A stretch of DNA of 14,873 bases from Gammaproteobacteria bacterium. GTDB taxonomy: Bacteria > Pseudomonadota > Gammaproteobacteria > GRL18. The notes beneath the pieces were generated by a model, which did not search any database, had not been told where the DNA came from, and was given only the letters and a program-made list of their open reading frames with translations. The position numbers and the translations under genes are program-made. Below, one piece after another: positions 14,718-14,873 of the stretch (position 1 is the stretch's first letter; every line of letters starts with the position of its first letter). Location: assembly GCA_024511395.1 (NCBI GenBank), contig JANELJ010000014.1, forward strand, positions 1 to 14,873, written 5' to 3'.

Positions 14718-14873
14718 TCAATGAACAGCGTTATTTACTTTTTCTAAACCGACTTTTCTCCCGACAACAAAAGGGCGAATAGCATTTTCAGCCAGAACAT
14801 TACTGATGTTTAATCGCCCGTCTTCACAATAAACTACCAGTTTATCCCATTGGTTGTTCACATAGGTCAGTGC
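14718..14873 (-). pseudogene. IS66-family transposase, degenerate 3' end (5' part outside window)
   Basis: On the minus strand the frame is open from the right edge for 51 codons to TGA (complement of 14718-14720). It reads ALTYVNNQWDKLVVYCEDGR and then LNISNVLAENAIRPFVVGRK, the very typical IS66 (TnpC) C-terminal block around the catalytic Glu in LAENAIRPF. In normal IS66 proteins this is followed by NWLFS-like sequence and about 50-100 more residues (YSLIETAK and onwards). Here VGLEKVNNAVH and a stop follow instead, so the end is mutated or truncated. Beyond the stop the same frame continues AVTM, which resembles the usual continuation, so a small lesion at the stop is likely. The element is probably inactive. 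Confidence 0.8.

Noticed and set aside
1..14873. CRISPR array, prophage, or defence system
   Set aside because: No regularly spaced direct repeats, phage genes or defence-type domains were seen on either strand.

Overview
The window looks like a chromosomal segment of a gammaproteobacterium. The order fmdB-aspS-yebC-ruvC-ruvA-ruvB-ybgC-tolQ-tolR-tolA-tolB-pal-cpoB followed by tRNA-Lys is the classic gammaproteobacterial arrangement, and the proteins align well from memory with E. coli and Pseudomonas homologues. A PomA/PomB-type stator pair and an AspRS with Pseudomonas-type residues suggest an Oceanospirillales/Pseudomonadales-like lineage, but the genus cannot be named from sequence alone.

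Layout. (1) 1-582: the 3' part of a DDE transposase gene and a bulged hairpin behind it. (2) 696-3320: a decaying motility / c-di-GMP module. pomA is open but has changes at conserved positions. The motB/pomB reading frame is broken by TAG, TGA, TAG and TAG. A PilZ-like gene has a frameshift and a TAG. (3) 3441-5600: fmdB and aspS. (4) 5605-5715: a 111-bp nested palindromic element. (5) 5787-8920: yebC-ruvC-ruvA-ruvB, with a REP-like palindrome between ruvA and ruvB; ruvC has no ATG, GTG or TTG start that keeps its first catalytic Asp. (6) 8935-14188: ybgC-tolQRAB-pal-cpoB, intact and tightly packed. (7) 14227-14417: a compact tRNA-Lys(UUU) unit with promoter, leader, tRNA and terminator. (8) 14420-14873: AT-rich debris ending in the degenerate 3' end of an IS66-type transposase gene on the minus strand.

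How the genes work together. RuvA, RuvB and RuvC migrate and resolve Holliday junctions; yebC is their usual neighbour. TolQ, TolR and TolA form the inner-membrane motor that drives TolB and Pal during outer-membrane constriction at division, and CpoB links this to peptidoglycan synthesis. AspRS and tRNA-Lys serve translation. The essential core is intact. Decay is confined to the stator/PilZ genes and the transposase remnants, which fits a lineage that has lost or is losing flagellar motility, perhaps host-associated. That lifestyle is inference.

I found no convincing undescribed multi-gene system. The most useful observations are the ruvC start problem, the run of TAG codons in the motB and PilZ genes, the palindromic element after aspS, and the residues suggesting a non-discriminating AspRS.
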